Origin: Bradyrhizobium barranii subsp. apii
Lineage (GTDB): Bacteria > Pseudomonadota > Alphaproteobacteria > Rhizobiales > Xanthobacteraceae
Direction of reading: 5' to 3'
DNA: 64,000 nucleotides
Assembly: GCF_011516635.5 (NCBI RefSeq)
Contig: NZ_CP096255.1
Coordinates: forward strand, 3,966,501 to 4,030,500
Below are positions 23,657 through 32,808 of this stretch, piece by piece (within the stretch, counting starts at the first letter, position 1; the number at the start of each line of letters is the position of its first letter). A program made the position numbers and the translations under genes. The notes under the pieces are model-generated. The model made no database searches. It saw nothing but the letters and a program-made list of their open reading frames with translations, and was not told where the DNA came from.

Positions 23657-25390
23657 TTACTTTTTCTTCTGCAGAACGCTCTGCGGATTGAGGTTGCCGA
23701 TGCGGCCGCTCTCCGAGCCCGCCGCCGGATCGATCACCGCGTTGATGAGCGTCGGCTTGCCCGAGGCCATCGCCTCGTTGACGGCGCGCTTGAGTTCGTC
23801 GGGCGAGGTGGCATTCACGCCGACGCCGCCGAAGGCTTCCATCATCTTGTCGTAGCGCGCGCCCTTGACGAACACCGTGGTCGCCGGATCGGCGCTGACG
23901 CTGTTGACGTCGGTGCCGCGATAGATGCCGTCATTGTTGAAGATGACGATGCAGATCGGAAGGTTGTAGCGGCAGATGGTCTCGACCTCCATGCCGGAGA
24001 AGCCGAAGGCCGAGTCGCCTTCCACCGCCAGCACGGGGTGACCGGTCTCGAGCGCAGCTGCGATCGCCTGGCCCATGCCGATGCCCATCACGCCCCAGGT
24101 GCCGACGTCGAGGCGCTTGCGCGGCCTGTACATGTCGATGACGCCGCGGGCGAGGTCGAGCGTGTTGGCGCCCTCGTTGACGAGGATCGCCTCGGGATGG
24201 TCCTTGATCACGTTCTTCAGCACGCCGAGCGCGCCGTGATAGTCCATCGGCGACTTGTTGTTCATGAGCTTCGGCGCCATCTTGGCGACGTTCTCGTCAC
24301 GCTTGGACACGATGGCCTTGGTCCATTCGGCCGGCGGCGCGGTCCAGCCCGTGCTGATCGCCTGATTGAAGGCCGATACGACCGAGCCGATGTCGCCGAC
24401 CACGGGCGCGACGATCTCGACGTTGGAGTCCATCTCGCGCGGCTCGATGTCAACCTGGATGAACTTCTTCGGGGTCTCGCCCCAGCTCTTGCCCTTGCCG
24501 TGCGAGAGCAGCCAGTTCAGCCGGGCGCCGATCAGCAGCACGACGTCGGATTCTTTCAGCGCCGTGGAGCGCGCGGCGCCAGCGCATTGCGGATGCGTGT
24601 CGGGGAGGAGGCCCTTGGCCATGCTCATCGGCAGGAACGGCACGCCGCTCTTCTCGACGAACGACTTGATCTCTTCATCGGCCTGCGCGTAGGCCGCGCC
24701 CTTGCCGAGGATGATGAGCGGACGCTTCGCCGCCTTGAGCACGTCGAGCGCGCGCTTGATCGAAGCGGGCGAGGGGATCTGCGCGGGCGCGGCGTCGATC
24801 ACCTTGACCAGCGACTTCTGGCCGGCATCGGCGTTCATCACCTGGCCGAACAGCTTTGCCGGCAGGTCAAGATAGACGCCGCCCGGACGGCCCGAGACCG
24901 CAGCGCGGATGGCGCGGGCGAGACCGATGCCGATGTCCTGGGCGTGCAGCACGCGATAGGCCGCCTTGCACAGCGGCTTGGCGATCGCGAGCTGGTCCAT
25001 CTCTTCGTAGTCGCCCTGCTGGAGGTCGACGATCTCGCGCTCGGAGGAGCCCGAGATCAGGATCATCGGGTAGCAGTTGGTGGTGGCGTGCGCGAGCGCG
25101 GTGAGACCGTTGAGGAAGCCGGGCGCCGATACCGTGAGGCAGATGCCCGGCTTCTTGGTGAGGTAACCGGCGATGCCTGCGGCGTAACCGGCGTTCTGCT
25201 CGTGGCGGAAGGAGATCATACGAATGCCTTCGGCCTGCGCCATGCGGCCCAAATCCGTGATCGGGATGCCCGGCACATTATAGATGGTGTTGATGCCGTT
25301 CAGCTTGAGCGCGTCGATGACGAGATGAAAGCCATCCGTCAATTCCTGCTCGGTGCCCGGTGCTTCGGACTTGGTCGCGGTATTCAGCAT
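23657..25390 (-). CDS. oxc: Oxalyl-CoA decarboxylase
   Basis: A 577-residue thiamine-diphosphate enzyme that decarboxylates oxalyl-CoA to formyl-CoA, the key step of oxalate breakdown. The catalytic glutamate is E64 in SFRHEQNAGYAAG. The cofactor motif is EGDSAFGFSG (about 457-466) with NNDGIYRG some 27 residues later. The central and C-terminal parts (SGVPFLPMSMAKGLLPD, GTDVNSVSADPATTVFV) follow known Oxc proteins. The ATG at 25390 has the site CAGGGAGACAAGGCCC. It is 74 bp downstream of gntR. Confidence 0.96.
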   Translation of the reverse strand: MLNTATKSEAPGTEQELTDGFHLVIDALKLNGINTIYNVPGIPITDLGRMAQAEGIRMISFRHEQNAGYAAGIAGYLTKKPGICLTVSAPGFLNGLTALAHATTNCYPMILISGSSEREIVDLQQGDYEEMDQLAIAKPLCKAAYRVLHAQDIGIGLARAIRAAVSGRPGGVYLDLPAKLFGQVMNADAGQKSLVKVIDAAPAQIPSPASIKRALDVLKAAKRPLIILGKGAAYAQADEEIKSFVEKSGVPFLPMSMAKGLLPDTHPQCAGAARSTALKESDVVLLIGARLNWLLSHGKGKSWGETPKKFIQVDIEPREMDSNVEIVAPVVGDIGSVVSAFNQAISTGWTAPPAEWTKAIVSKRDENVAKMAPKLMNNKSPMDYHGALGVLKNVIKDHPEAILVNEGANTLDLARGVIDMYRPRKRLDVGTWGVMGIGMGQAIAAALETGHPVLAVEGDSAFGFSGMEVETICRYNLPICIVIFNNDGIYRGTDVNSVSADPATTVFVKGARYDKMMEAFGGVGVNATSPDELKRAVNEAMASGKPTLINAVIDPAAGSESGRIGNLNPQSVLQKKK

Positions 25391-25464
25391 GGGCCTTGTC
25401 TCCCTGGTCTCATATGCCGTTTTAGGCTTTGTGGGCGAATGGCTCGCCCTTCTGGTGAACGTTG

Positions 25465-26196
25465 CTAGGTGAACAGTTCTTGACCGTGCGCTTCGACGTA
25501 AGCGGCAAGGCCAAGGGTGTGGTCGCGGGCGCGCTTCTCGGCGAGCTCGGTGTCGCGCGCTTCCAGTGCTTCGATCATGCTGAGATGCTCGGGCAGCGAA
25601 GTGGCGGTGCGATCCTTGCGTCCGATGGTGAGCTGGCGGTAGCCGCGCACGTGCAGCAGCAGGTCGTTGGTGAGATCGACCAGCACCGGCGATTCCGACA
25701 GCGAGATCAGCGCCTGATGAAAGGCGATGTTGGCGCGCGAATATTCCTCGACGTGATCCTCGGGCAGGCGGTCCTTGCCGAAGTCCTTGAAGTAGTCGCG
25801 CAGCGCCGTGATGTCTTTCTTGCGTGCGGTGGTGGTGATCAGGCGGGCCGCCATGCTCTCCAGCGCCGCCCAGGCGCGGATCATGTCGACGATCTCGCTC
25901 TTGGTTCTGCGCACCACCATGATGCCGCGGCGCGGAACGGTCTTCACGAAGCCGTCCTGCTCGAGCATCGCGATGGCTTCGCGGATCGGGGTGCGGCTGA
26001 CACCCAGGCGTTCGGACAGCGCGCGCTCGTCGAGCATCACCGGCTCGGGCGTCGAGTAGATGTCCATCTTGAGGATGGCTTCCTTCAAGGCGTCATACGC
26101 CTTGTTCTTGAAGCTGCTCTCCGGGGCAATACGAACGATTGCGATATCTGCCTCGGTCATGTTCGGCAACGCCTTGGTTGGTTTCCGCAGTGACAC
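25465..26196 (-). CDS. GntR-family regulator with FCD domain, probable oxalate regulator
   Basis: A 243-residue DNA-binding protein. The winged helix (about residues 32-98) shows AYDALKEAILKMDI, LDERALSERLGVSRTPIREA and GFVKTVPRRGIMVV. The FCD effector domain (about 110-235) keeps the metal and ligand histidines in IAFHQALISLS, LPEHLSMIEAL and RARDHTLGLAA. I place the start at GTG 26196, after GGAGGAGATTCGTC; the ATG at 26265 would put an operator inside the gene. Two operator copies lie just upstream, and the same motif precedes the antiporters, the CBS gene and the microgene, so it likely autoregulates and responds to oxalate or a CoA thioester. Confidence 0.88.
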   Translation of the reverse strand: MSLRKPTKALPNMTEADIAIVRIAPESSFKNKAYDALKEAILKMDIYSTPEPVMLDERALSERLGVSRTPIREAIAMLEQDGFVKTVPRRGIMVVRRTKSEIVDMIRAWAALESMAARLITTTARKKDITALRDYFKDFGKDRLPEDHVEEYSRANIAFHQALISLSESPVLVDLTNDLLLHVRGYRQLTIGRKDRTATSLPEHLSMIEALEARDTELAEKRARDHTLGLAAYVEAHGQELFT

Positions 26197-26252
26197 GACG
26201 AATCTCCTCCAGTGGGAGTCGTCTTTTACAGGATTATTAACGGGAAAGTTTT

Positions 26253-26269
26253 TGGCATACCACATGCCA
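26253..26269. promoter_or_regulatory. Perfect GntR operator copy 1 between gntR and the acyl-CoA synthetase gene
   Basis: TGGCATACCACATGCCA: TGGCAT and ATGCCA are perfect inverted halves around a 5-bp spacer, 57 bp before the gntR start. Confidence 0.75.
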
Positions 26270-26332
26270 GAATGTCAAGCTGGCTATTTTTGCGGCGTTC
26301 CAAGTCATGCAGCAGCTTGACAAGTTGGCTTC

Positions 26333-26349
26333 TGGCATACCAAATGCCA
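26333..26349. promoter_or_regulatory. Perfect GntR operator copy 2 in the divergent promoter region
   Basis: TGGCATACCAAATGCCA, centred 80 bp from copy 1 and 158 bp before the acyl-CoA synthetase start. Two perfect sites in one divergent region suggest control of both directions. Confidence 0.75.
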
Positions 26350-26506
26350 TCGCTAGCCATTTTTGATCCAAAGCGGCGGAGTAATGTGGGCTTTATGCCA
26401 CTCCGTTCCGCGACATGGAACAGAGCGCGGCGAATGGCAAGCATCACGGGCAGCCGCTACACGCGCGCGCTTTGAAAGAACGAACTGAGGTCAAGGGAGA
26501 AGCCAT

Positions 26507-28636
26507 ATGTCCAATTCCAAAGATGCCGTCCGCAAAGTGCTCGACCAGGTCAAGGCGGACAACCGCACCAGCCTGACCGCGCCGGAAGGCAAGCTGGTCT
26601 GCGACGCCTACGGCATTCCGGTGCCGAAGGAGGGCGTGGCCAGGTCGGCGGGTGAGGCCGGCAAAATGGCCTCCTCGATGGGCTTCCCGGTGGTGATGAA
26701 GATCGTCTCGCCGGACATTCTCCACAAGACCGAAGCTGGCGGCGTCATCGTCGGCCTCAAGACGGCCGAGGATGCCGAGAAGGCCTACGAGACCATTCTC
26801 TCCAACGCCAAGAAGTACAAGTCCGATGCCAAGATCGAGGGCGTCCAGGTGCAGCAGATGCTGGCCGGCGGCACCGAAGTCATCGTCGGCTCGATCACCG
26901 ACGGCTCGTTCGGCAAGCTGGTCGCCTTCGGCCTCGGCGGCGTGCTGGTCGAAGTCTTGAAGGACATCACCTTCCGCCTCGCACCCGCGACTAAGGAAGA
27001 CGCGCTCTCGATGCTCGACGGCATCCAGGCGCATGAGATTTTGAAGGGCGTTCGCGGCGGCGAGCCGGTGAACCGTACGGCGCTCGCCGACGTCATCGTC
27101 AAGGTTTCGCAGCTCGTCACCGATTTCCCCGAGATCGTCGAGCTCGATCTCAACCCGGTGTTCGCGACGGCCAAGGACGCGATCGCCGCCGACGTGCGTA
27201 TCGTCGTCGACTTCGCCTATGTGCCCAAGCCGAAGCCGCGCCCGACCGAAGAGATCGTCGCGGCCATGAGCCGCATCATGCAGCCGAAGGCGGTCGCCGT
27301 GGTCGGCGCCTCCGCCGAGGACGGCAAGATCGGCAACTCCGTGATGAAGAACCTCATCAACGGCGGCTACAAGGGCGACATCTATCCGATCCATCCCAAG
27401 GCCGCCGAGATCCTCGGCTACAAGGCCTACAAGAGCGTGAAGGACGTGCCGGGCGTGATCGACACGGCCGTGTTCGCGATCCCCGCGAAGTTCGTGGCGG
27501 CGGCGCTCACCGAATGCGGCGAGAAGAAAATCCCGGGTGCGGTGCTGATTCCGTCGGGCTTCGCTGAAGCCGGCGCGCCGGAGCTTCAGGCCGAGATCGT
27601 CGAGGTCGGCAAGAAGTACGACATCCGCCTGATGGGGCCGAACATCTACGGCTTCTACTACACGCCGGCCAATCTCTGCGCGACCTTCTGTACGGCCTAT
27701 GACGTCAAGGGCCACGCCGCGCTGTCGTCGCAGTCGGGCGGCATCGGCATGGCCATCATCGGCTTCTCGCGCTCGGCCAAGATGGGCGTCTCGGCGATCG
27801 TCGGCCTCGGCAACAAGTCCGATATCGACGAGGACGATCTGCTCGCCTTCTTCGAGCAGGACCCGAACACCAACCTGATCGCGCAGCACTGCGAAGACCT
27901 CAAGGACGGCCGCGCCTTCGCGGAAGCCGCCAAGCGTGTCTCCAAGAAGAAGCCGGTCATCGTGCTCAAGGCCGGCCGCACCTCGGCCGGCGCAAAGGCG
28001 GCCTCGTCGCATACCGGCGCGCTCGCCGGTAACGACAAGATCTACGAGGACGTTCTGGCGCAGTCCGGCGTGATCCGGGCCCGCTCGCTGCGGCAGCTGC
28101 TCGAATTCGCCCGTGGCGTGCCGGTGCTGCCGACGCCGAAGGGCGAGAACGTGCTGATCATCACCGGTGCGGGCGGCTCGGGCGTGCTGCTGTCGGACTC
28201 CTGCGTCGACAACGGCCTGTCGCTGATGTCGATGCCGCCGGATCTGGATGCGGCCTTCCGCAAGTTCATCCCGCCGTTCGGTGCGGCCGGAAATCCTGTG
28301 GATATCACCGGCGGCGAGCCGCCGATCACCTACGTCAACACGGTGAAGCTCGGCCTGTCGGACGAGCGGATCCATTCGCTGATCCTCGGCTACTGGCACA
28401 CCATCGTCACACCCCCGATGGTGTTCGCCCGCAACATGGTCGAGGTGAAGAAGGAGATGGAGGCCAAGGGCTTCGTGAAGCCGATCGTCGCCTCGCTCGC
28501 CGGCGACGTCGAGGTCGAGGAAGCCGCCGAATATCTCTATCAGAACGGCATCCCGGCCTACGCCTATTCCACTGAGCTGCCGGTCGAGGTGCTCGGCGCC
28601 AAGTACAAGTGGGCGCGCGGGGCAGGGCTGCTCTGA
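26507..28636 (+). CDS. NDP-forming acyl-CoA synthetase (fused ATP-grasp/CoA-ligase), possible oxalate activator
   Basis: A 709-residue enzyme of the ADP-forming acetate-CoA ligase family with the beta (ATP-grasp) part first (about residues 10-230: VVMKIVSPDILHKTEAGGV, VQQMLAGGTEVIVG, ELDLNPVFA) and the alpha part after (CoA-binding AVAVVGASAEDGKIGN, then ALSSQSGGIG). The phosphohistidine motif SHTGALAG is intact (H502), so it is catalytic. The reaction is acid + ATP + CoA to acyl-CoA + ADP + phosphate. It is divergent from gntR with two operators between; I infer that it activates oxalate (or formate) to prime the Frc/Oxc cycle. The substrate is not proven by sequence. Confidence 0.85.
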   Translation: MSNSKDAVRKVLDQVKADNRTSLTAPEGKLVCDAYGIPVPKEGVARSAGEAGKMASSMGFPVVMKIVSPDILHKTEAGGVIVGLKTAEDAEKAYETILSNAKKYKSDAKIEGVQVQQMLAGGTEVIVGSITDGSFGKLVAFGLGGVLVEVLKDITFRLAPATKEDALSMLDGIQAHEILKGVRGGEPVNRTALADVIVKVSQLVTDFPEIVELDLNPVFATAKDAIAADVRIVVDFAYVPKPKPRPTEEIVAAMSRIMQPKAVAVVGASAEDGKIGNSVMKNLINGGYKGDIYPIHPKAAEILGYKAYKSVKDVPGVIDTAVFAIPAKFVAAALTECGEKKIPGAVLIPSGFAEAGAPELQAEIVEVGKKYDIRLMGPNIYGFYYTPANLCATFCTAYDVKGHAALSSQSGGIGMAIIGFSRSAKMGVSAIVGLGNKSDIDEDDLLAFFEQDPNTNLIAQHCEDLKDGRAFAEAAKRVSKKKPVIVLKAGRTSAGAKAASSHTGALAGNDKIYEDVLAQSGVIRARSLRQLLEFARGVPVLPTPKGENVLIITGAGGSGVLLSDSCVDNGLSLMSMPPDLDAAFRKFIPPFGAAGNPVDITGGEPPITYVNTVKLGLSDERIHSLILGYWHTIVTPPMVFARNMVEVKKEMEAKGFVKPIVASLAGDVEVEEAAEYLYQNGIPAYAYSTELPVEVLGAKYKWARGAGLL

Positions 28637-28679
28637 GACGACGAAGACGCTTCGGTATGATCCGGAGCGGGTGGTTATT

Positions 28680-28816
28680 CACCTCTCCCCGCGCGCGGGG
28701 AGAGGTCGAATTGCGAAGCAATTCGGGTGAGGGGGACTCTCCACGAGTCTAACTGTCACCGTCCTTGCGGAGACTCCCCCTCACCCTGGCCCTCTCCCCG
28801 CAAGCGGGGAGAGGGA
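28680..28816. repeat. Intergenic palindromic element, family E (CTCTCCCCGC)
   Basis: Contains two inner hairpins (ACCTCTCCCCGCGCGCGGGGAGAGGT and CCTCTCCCCGCAAGCGGGGAGAGG) and outer arms GTGAGGGGGA and TCCCCCTCAC. Located between the acyl-CoA synthetase and the IclR gene. Confidence 0.82.
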
Positions 28817-28852
28817 AATAAGAATAGGGCGAGGGAGAACGGTCAGGTCGCG

Positions 28853-29695
28853 ATGAGCAAGAACGTGATCCGGCGCAAATCGCTCGAGCCTCGATCGCCA
28901 TCGGAGGCCGACCACGACGCGCGCGATGGCGGCGTGCAGTCCGTCGACCGCGCGCTGTCGATCCTCGAAACGCTGGCCGAAGACGACGAAGGCTATCGCC
29001 TCAGCGACCTCGCCGTGCGCACCGGCCTGTCGGCCTCGACCGTGCACCGCCTGCTGGCGACGCTGGAGAGCCGCCGCTTCGTGCAGTTCGACCGCGCCCA
29101 GTCCAAATGGCATGTCGGCGTGCGCAGCTTCACGGTCGGCGCGAGCTTTGCCCGGCGGCGTAATTTCTCCACGCAGGCGATTCCTTACTTGCGCAAGCTG
29201 CGCGATCTCACCCGCGAGACCGCCAACCTCGCCGTCGTCGACGACGAGTTCATCATCGTGCTGACCCGCATGGAGAGCCGCGAGATCATGCGCTCGCTGA
29301 CCCAGGTCGGCGGTCGCGTCGCCATGGTGACGTCAGGCGTCGGCAAGGCAGTGCTCGCGACTTATTCGGACGAGGACGTCGGCGCGGTCATCCGCCATCA
29401 CGGCATGCCCCGCCTGACCGAGAAGTCGATCGTGCGGCCGGGCGATCTGTTCAAGGAGCTCGAGAAGATCCGCAAGCAGGGTTTTGCGCTCGACGATGAA
29501 GAAGCCTGTATGGGCCTGCGCTGTATTGCCGCAGTGGTCTACAACGACTGCGCCGAGCCGCTCGCGGCGATTTCCGTCTCGGGCATGACCAGCCGCCTGA
29601 CCGACGACAGATTGACGGAAATCGGCCAAATCGTGCGCGAAGTCGCCGGCGAGCTGACCGTCGCTCTCGGCGGGGTGATGCCGAAGTCTGGCTAA
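28853..29695 (+). CDS. IclR-family regulator
   Basis: A 280-residue regulator. The N-terminal winged helix (about 30-90) has SVDRALSILETLA and DLAVRTGLSASTVHRLLATL; the C-terminal effector domain (about 110-275) has GVGKAVLATYSDED and the GLRCIAAVVYN signature with a reactive cysteine. IclR proteins often sense glyoxylate, pyruvate or aromatic acids. The start at 28853 is the first good one after the family E repeat. It precedes tctCBA by about 110 bp in the same direction, so it may control that transporter or the glyoxylate genes further on. Confidence 0.88.
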   Translation: MSKNVIRRKSLEPRSPSEADHDARDGGVQSVDRALSILETLAEDDEGYRLSDLAVRTGLSASTVHRLLATLESRRFVQFDRAQSKWHVGVRSFTVGASFARRRNFSTQAIPYLRKLRDLTRETANLAVVDDEFIIVLTRMESREIMRSLTQVGGRVAMVTSGVGKAVLATYSDEDVGAVIRHHGMPRLTEKSIVRPGDLFKELEKIRKQGFALDDEEACMGLRCIAAVVYNDCAEPLAAISVSGMTSRLTDDRLTEIGQIVREVAGELTVALGGVMPKSG

Positions 29696-29807
29696 CAGGA
29701 ACCGGGCCTGTCGCTGGACAGCATCGGCCGTTTTGGCTGATATGCGACCAAACGACACAATGCGGCAACCGATCAACGACGTCCGCACGAGCCCGGAGAA
29801 TACCCTC

Positions 29808-30776
29808 ATGTTGCAATTTCCCGCGCGCCTTGTCGGCGCAGCCGTCGCGTTGACCCTTGCGGCAGCCACGCCGGCCTTCGCCCAGCCGCTGGAGCTCAAG
29901 CTGATGGCGCCGGCGGCTCCGGGCGGTGGCTGGGACCAAACCGCGCGCTCGATGCAGCAGGCGCTGGTCGCTTCGGGTGTCGCGCGCAGCGTGCAGGTCG
30001 TCAACGTCCCCGGCGCCGGCGGCAGCGTCGGCATCGCGCAGTTCGTCAACGGCGCCAAGGGCGACGGCAACCAGTTGATGGTCAACGGCTTCGTCATGGT
30101 GGGCGCGCTCGCCATGAACAAATCGCCTGTCACGCTCGAGCAGGTGACGCCGATCGCGCGCCTCACCGAGGAAATCCAGGTGATCGTTGTGCCGGCGAAT
30201 TCGCCTATCAAGACCGCGCAGGATCTCGCCGCCGCGGTGAAAGCCGACATCGCCAAGGTGACCTTCGCCGGCGGCTCGGCCGGCGGCGTCGACCATGTCA
30301 TGGCCGCGTTATTCGCGGGCGCAGTCGGCGCCGATGCGAAGAAGATCAACTACATCCCGTTCTCCGGCGGTGGCGAATCGCTGGCGGCAATCCTCGGCGG
30401 CAAGGTCACCGCGGGCATTTCGGGGCTGAGCGAATATGAAGGGCAGATCAAATCCGGCAAGCTGCGCGCGATCGGCGTGACCTCGGAGAAGCGCATCGCC
30501 GGCAGCGACATCCCGACCTTTAGGGAGCAAGGCATCGACCTCGTGATCGCCAACTGGCGTTCGGTGGTCGCGCCTCCCGGCATCACGCCGGAGCAGCGCA
30601 AGACGCTGAGCAATGCGGTCGAGAAGATGGTGAAGTCGGACGCCTGGAAGGAGATCCTCAAGCAGAAGGGCTGGGAGGATGCCTATCTCGGCGGCGACGC
30701 CTTCGTCGACTTCCTGAAGAAGGAAACCGTGCGCGTCACCGACGTGCTGAAATCGGTCGGCCTGGTCAAGTCATGA
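29808..30776 (+). CDS. tctC: Tripartite tricarboxylate transporter binding protein (TctC)
   Basis: A 322-residue periplasmic binding protein with a signal peptide (residues 1-24, cut after AFA). It captures carboxylates such as citrate or other di- and tricarboxylates for TctAB. The Bug/TctC pattern is complete: LMAPAAPGGGWDQTARSMQQ, NVPGAGGSVGIAQF, PITFSGGGESLAAILGGK-like loop, and IPTFREQGIDLVIANWRS. ATG 29808 (CGGAGAATACCCTC) is preferred over the upstream in-frame ATG because the signal peptide starts there. It overlaps tctB by four bases. Confidence 0.9.
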   Translation: MLQFPARLVGAAVALTLAAATPAFAQPLELKLMAPAAPGGGWDQTARSMQQALVASGVARSVQVVNVPGAGGSVGIAQFVNGAKGDGNQLMVNGFVMVGALAMNKSPVTLEQVTPIARLTEEIQVIVVPANSPIKTAQDLAAAVKADIAKVTFAGGSAGGVDHVMAALFAGAVGADAKKINYIPFSGGGESLAAILGGKVTAGISGLSEYEGQIKSGKLRAIGVTSEKRIAGSDIPTFREQGIDLVIANWRSVVAPPGITPEQRKTLSNAVEKMVKSDAWKEILKQKGWEDAYLGGDAFVDFLKKETVRVTDVLKSVGLVKS

Positions 30777-31255
30777 CCTCAGGCGATCCCGCCCAGCCAC
30801 GGCGCGTCGATCGCGCCGGCATCGTCATCGCTGTATTGCTCGCAGGTCTCGCCGCGGTGCTGGTCTGGGACGCGCGCGGGCTGCAATCCACTGCGATGTA
30901 CGGGATGGGACCGGAGGCGATGCCGGTCGTGGTCGCCACCGGCCTTGGGCTGCTCGCGATCGGTAATTTCATCGACGCGCTGCGCGGCAATCTGCCGGTG
31001 CGCGAGAGCGCCGATCCCGTGCCTGTGGTTCTGATCCTGATTGGCCTTGCACTCCTCATTGCCATCATCGGCTTCGGCGGCGGCTTCATCCTGGCGACGT
31101 CGGCGCTGTTCGTGACGACGTCGGCAGCTTTCGGGCGCCGTGCCATCCTCGTCGACAGCATCATCGCCCTCGTGATGTCCACCCTCATTTATCTCGCGTT
31201 CGACCGGCTGTTGACGCTGAGCCTTCCGACCGGTCCGCTGGAGCGACTGCTGTGA
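30773..31255 (+). CDS. tctB: Tripartite tricarboxylate transporter small membrane subunit (TctB)
   Basis: A 160-residue subunit with four hydrophobic helices (about 14-34, 52-70, 82-115 as a helical pair, 122-150). The loop YGMGPEAMPVVVATGLGLLA after helix 1 is typical of TctB. It overlaps tctC (ATGA at 30773) and shares one base with tctA, so translation is coupled. Its exact role in transport is structural. Confidence 0.88.
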   Translation: MTSGDPAQPRRVDRAGIVIAVLLAGLAAVLVWDARGLQSTAMYGMGPEAMPVVVATGLGLLAIGNFIDALRGNLPVRESADPVPVVLILIGLALLIAIIGFGGGFILATSALFVTTSAAFGRRAILVDSIIALVMSTLIYLAFDRLLTLSLPTGPLERLL

Positions 31256-32754
31256 TGGACACCTTTGCCGCGCTGGCCCACGGCATGGCGGTCGCCGTCC
31301 AGCCGATGAACCTCCTCTATGCGCTGATCGGCGTGTTCCTCGGCACGGCCGTGGGCGTGCTGCCCGGCATCGGCCCGGCCCTGACGGTCGCGCTGCTGCT
31401 GCCGGTGACCTACAAGCTCGATCCCGGCGGCTCGCTGATCATGTTCGCCGGCATCTACTACGGCGGCATGTATGGCGGATCGACCACCGCGATCCTGATC
31501 AACACGCCCGGCGAGAGTGCCTCGATGGCGACCGCGCTCGAAGGCAACAAGATGGCCAAGGCCGGCCGCGGCGGGCCGGCGCTTGCGACATCCGCCATCG
31601 GTTCCTTCGTCGCCGGCACCATCGCCACCATTGGTCTCGCGTTCCTCGCGCCGTGGCTGGTCGATTTCGCGGTGCGCTTCGGCCCCGAGGACTATTTCGC
31701 GCTGATGTGCGTCGCCTTCGTCACGGTGTCGGCGACCTTCGGCGATTCTCCGATCCGCGGTCTGACCAGCTTGTTCATCGGCCTGACGCTCGGCCTCGTC
31801 GGCATCGACAAGCTGACGGGGCAGGCGCGGCTTGCCTTCGGCGTCCCTGAATTGCTCGACGGCGTCGAGGTGACCACGCTTGCGGTCGGTCTGTTCGCGG
31901 TGGGCGAGGCGCTCTACGTCGCATCGCGGCGGCACCACACCGAGGAGAAGCTCGAGCCGGTGCGCGGCTCGCTGTGGATGACGAAAGAAGACTGGAAGCG
32001 CTCGTGGAAGCCGTGGCTGCGCGGCACCATGTTCGGCTTTCCGATCGGCGCGCTGCCCGCAGGCGGCGCGGAGATTCCGACCTTCCTGTCGTATTCCACT
32101 GAGAAGCGGCTCACAAAACATCCGGAAGAATTCGGCAAGGGCGCGATCGAAGGCGTCGCGGGACCGGAGGCCGCCAACAACGCCTCCGCCGCCGGCACGC
32201 TGGTGCCGCTGCTGACGCTGGGATTGCCGACCTCGGCAACGGCCGCGATGATGCTGGCGGGGTTCCAGCAGTACGGCCTCAACCCGGGGCCGCTGCTGTT
32301 TGCCGAGCGGCCTGACCTCGTGTGGGGCCTGATCGCCAGTCTCTTCATCGCCAATTGCATGTTGCTGGTGCTCAATCTGCCGCTGGTCGGCCTGTGGGTG
32401 CGGCTGCTCGCGATCCCGCAGCCCTGGCTCTATGCCGGCATTCTCGTGTTCGCGACCATGGGCACCATCGCCGCAAAGCCCTCGGTGGTCGAATTGTCGA
32501 TGCTGGCCGGCTTCGGCGTGCTCGGTTTCCTGATGCGCCGGTTCGACTTTCCAATCGCGCCCGTCGTCGTCGGCCTGATCCTCGGTCCGATCGCCGAGAG
32601 CCAGCTGCGCCGCGCGCTCGCGATCAGCCTCGGCGATCCCATGACGCTGCTCCAGAGCCCGATCTCGGCGACGCTGCTCGGCATTGCGCTGGTTGCGCTG
32701 CTGGCCCCGTTCGTGCTGAAGGGGATGGGGCGCTTCAAGGCGAACGAGGACTAG
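31255..32754 (+). CDS. tctA: Tripartite tricarboxylate transporter large membrane subunit (TctA)
   Basis: A 499-residue permease with about 11-12 membrane helices and the TctA signatures LPGIGPALTVALLLP, YYGGMYGGSTTAILINTPGE and GIEGVAGPEAANNASAAG (here AIEGVAGPEAANNASAAGTL). The start is taken at ATG 31255, one base overlapping the tctB stop; a GTG immediately before is in frame. With tctC and tctB it forms a complete TTT-type importer driven by the ion gradient. The substrate cannot be read; nearby oxalate and glyoxylate genes make a small carboxylate plausible. Confidence 0.92.
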   Translation: MDTFAALAHGMAVAVQPMNLLYALIGVFLGTAVGVLPGIGPALTVALLLPVTYKLDPGGSLIMFAGIYYGGMYGGSTTAILINTPGESASMATALEGNKMAKAGRGGPALATSAIGSFVAGTIATIGLAFLAPWLVDFAVRFGPEDYFALMCVAFVTVSATFGDSPIRGLTSLFIGLTLGLVGIDKLTGQARLAFGVPELLDGVEVTTLAVGLFAVGEALYVASRRHHTEEKLEPVRGSLWMTKEDWKRSWKPWLRGTMFGFPIGALPAGGAEIPTFLSYSTEKRLTKHPEEFGKGAIEGVAGPEAANNASAAGTLVPLLTLGLPTSATAAMMLAGFQQYGLNPGPLLFAERPDLVWGLIASLFIANCMLLVLNLPLVGLWVRLLAIPQPWLYAGILVFATMGTIAAKPSVVELSMLAGFGVLGFLMRRFDFPIAPVVVGLILGPIAESQLRRALAISLGDPMTLLQSPISATLLGIALVALLAPFVLKGMGRFKANED

Positions 32755-32808
32755 CCGTCCCGGCGCGCGCGTCCTCTAATGCTGCGTCCAGCTCGTTGAG
32801 GAAACGCC

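Noticed and set aside
25395..25430. Seventh GntR operator before oxc (TGGTCTCATATGCCG)
   Set aside because: Half-site spacing is two bases short of the other six copies; oxc is better explained as part of the gntR operon.
22358..25468. 1036-codon open frame on the plus strand
   Set aside because: It is antisense to frc and oxc, whose minus-strand frames have clear motifs and ribosome sites. High GC keeps the opposite third frame open; the product is low-complexity Asp/Arg/His-rich sequence.
26444..28399. 651-codon frame antisense to the acyl-CoA synthetase
   Set aside because: Low-complexity composition, no motifs, and the plus-strand gene is a complete enzyme.
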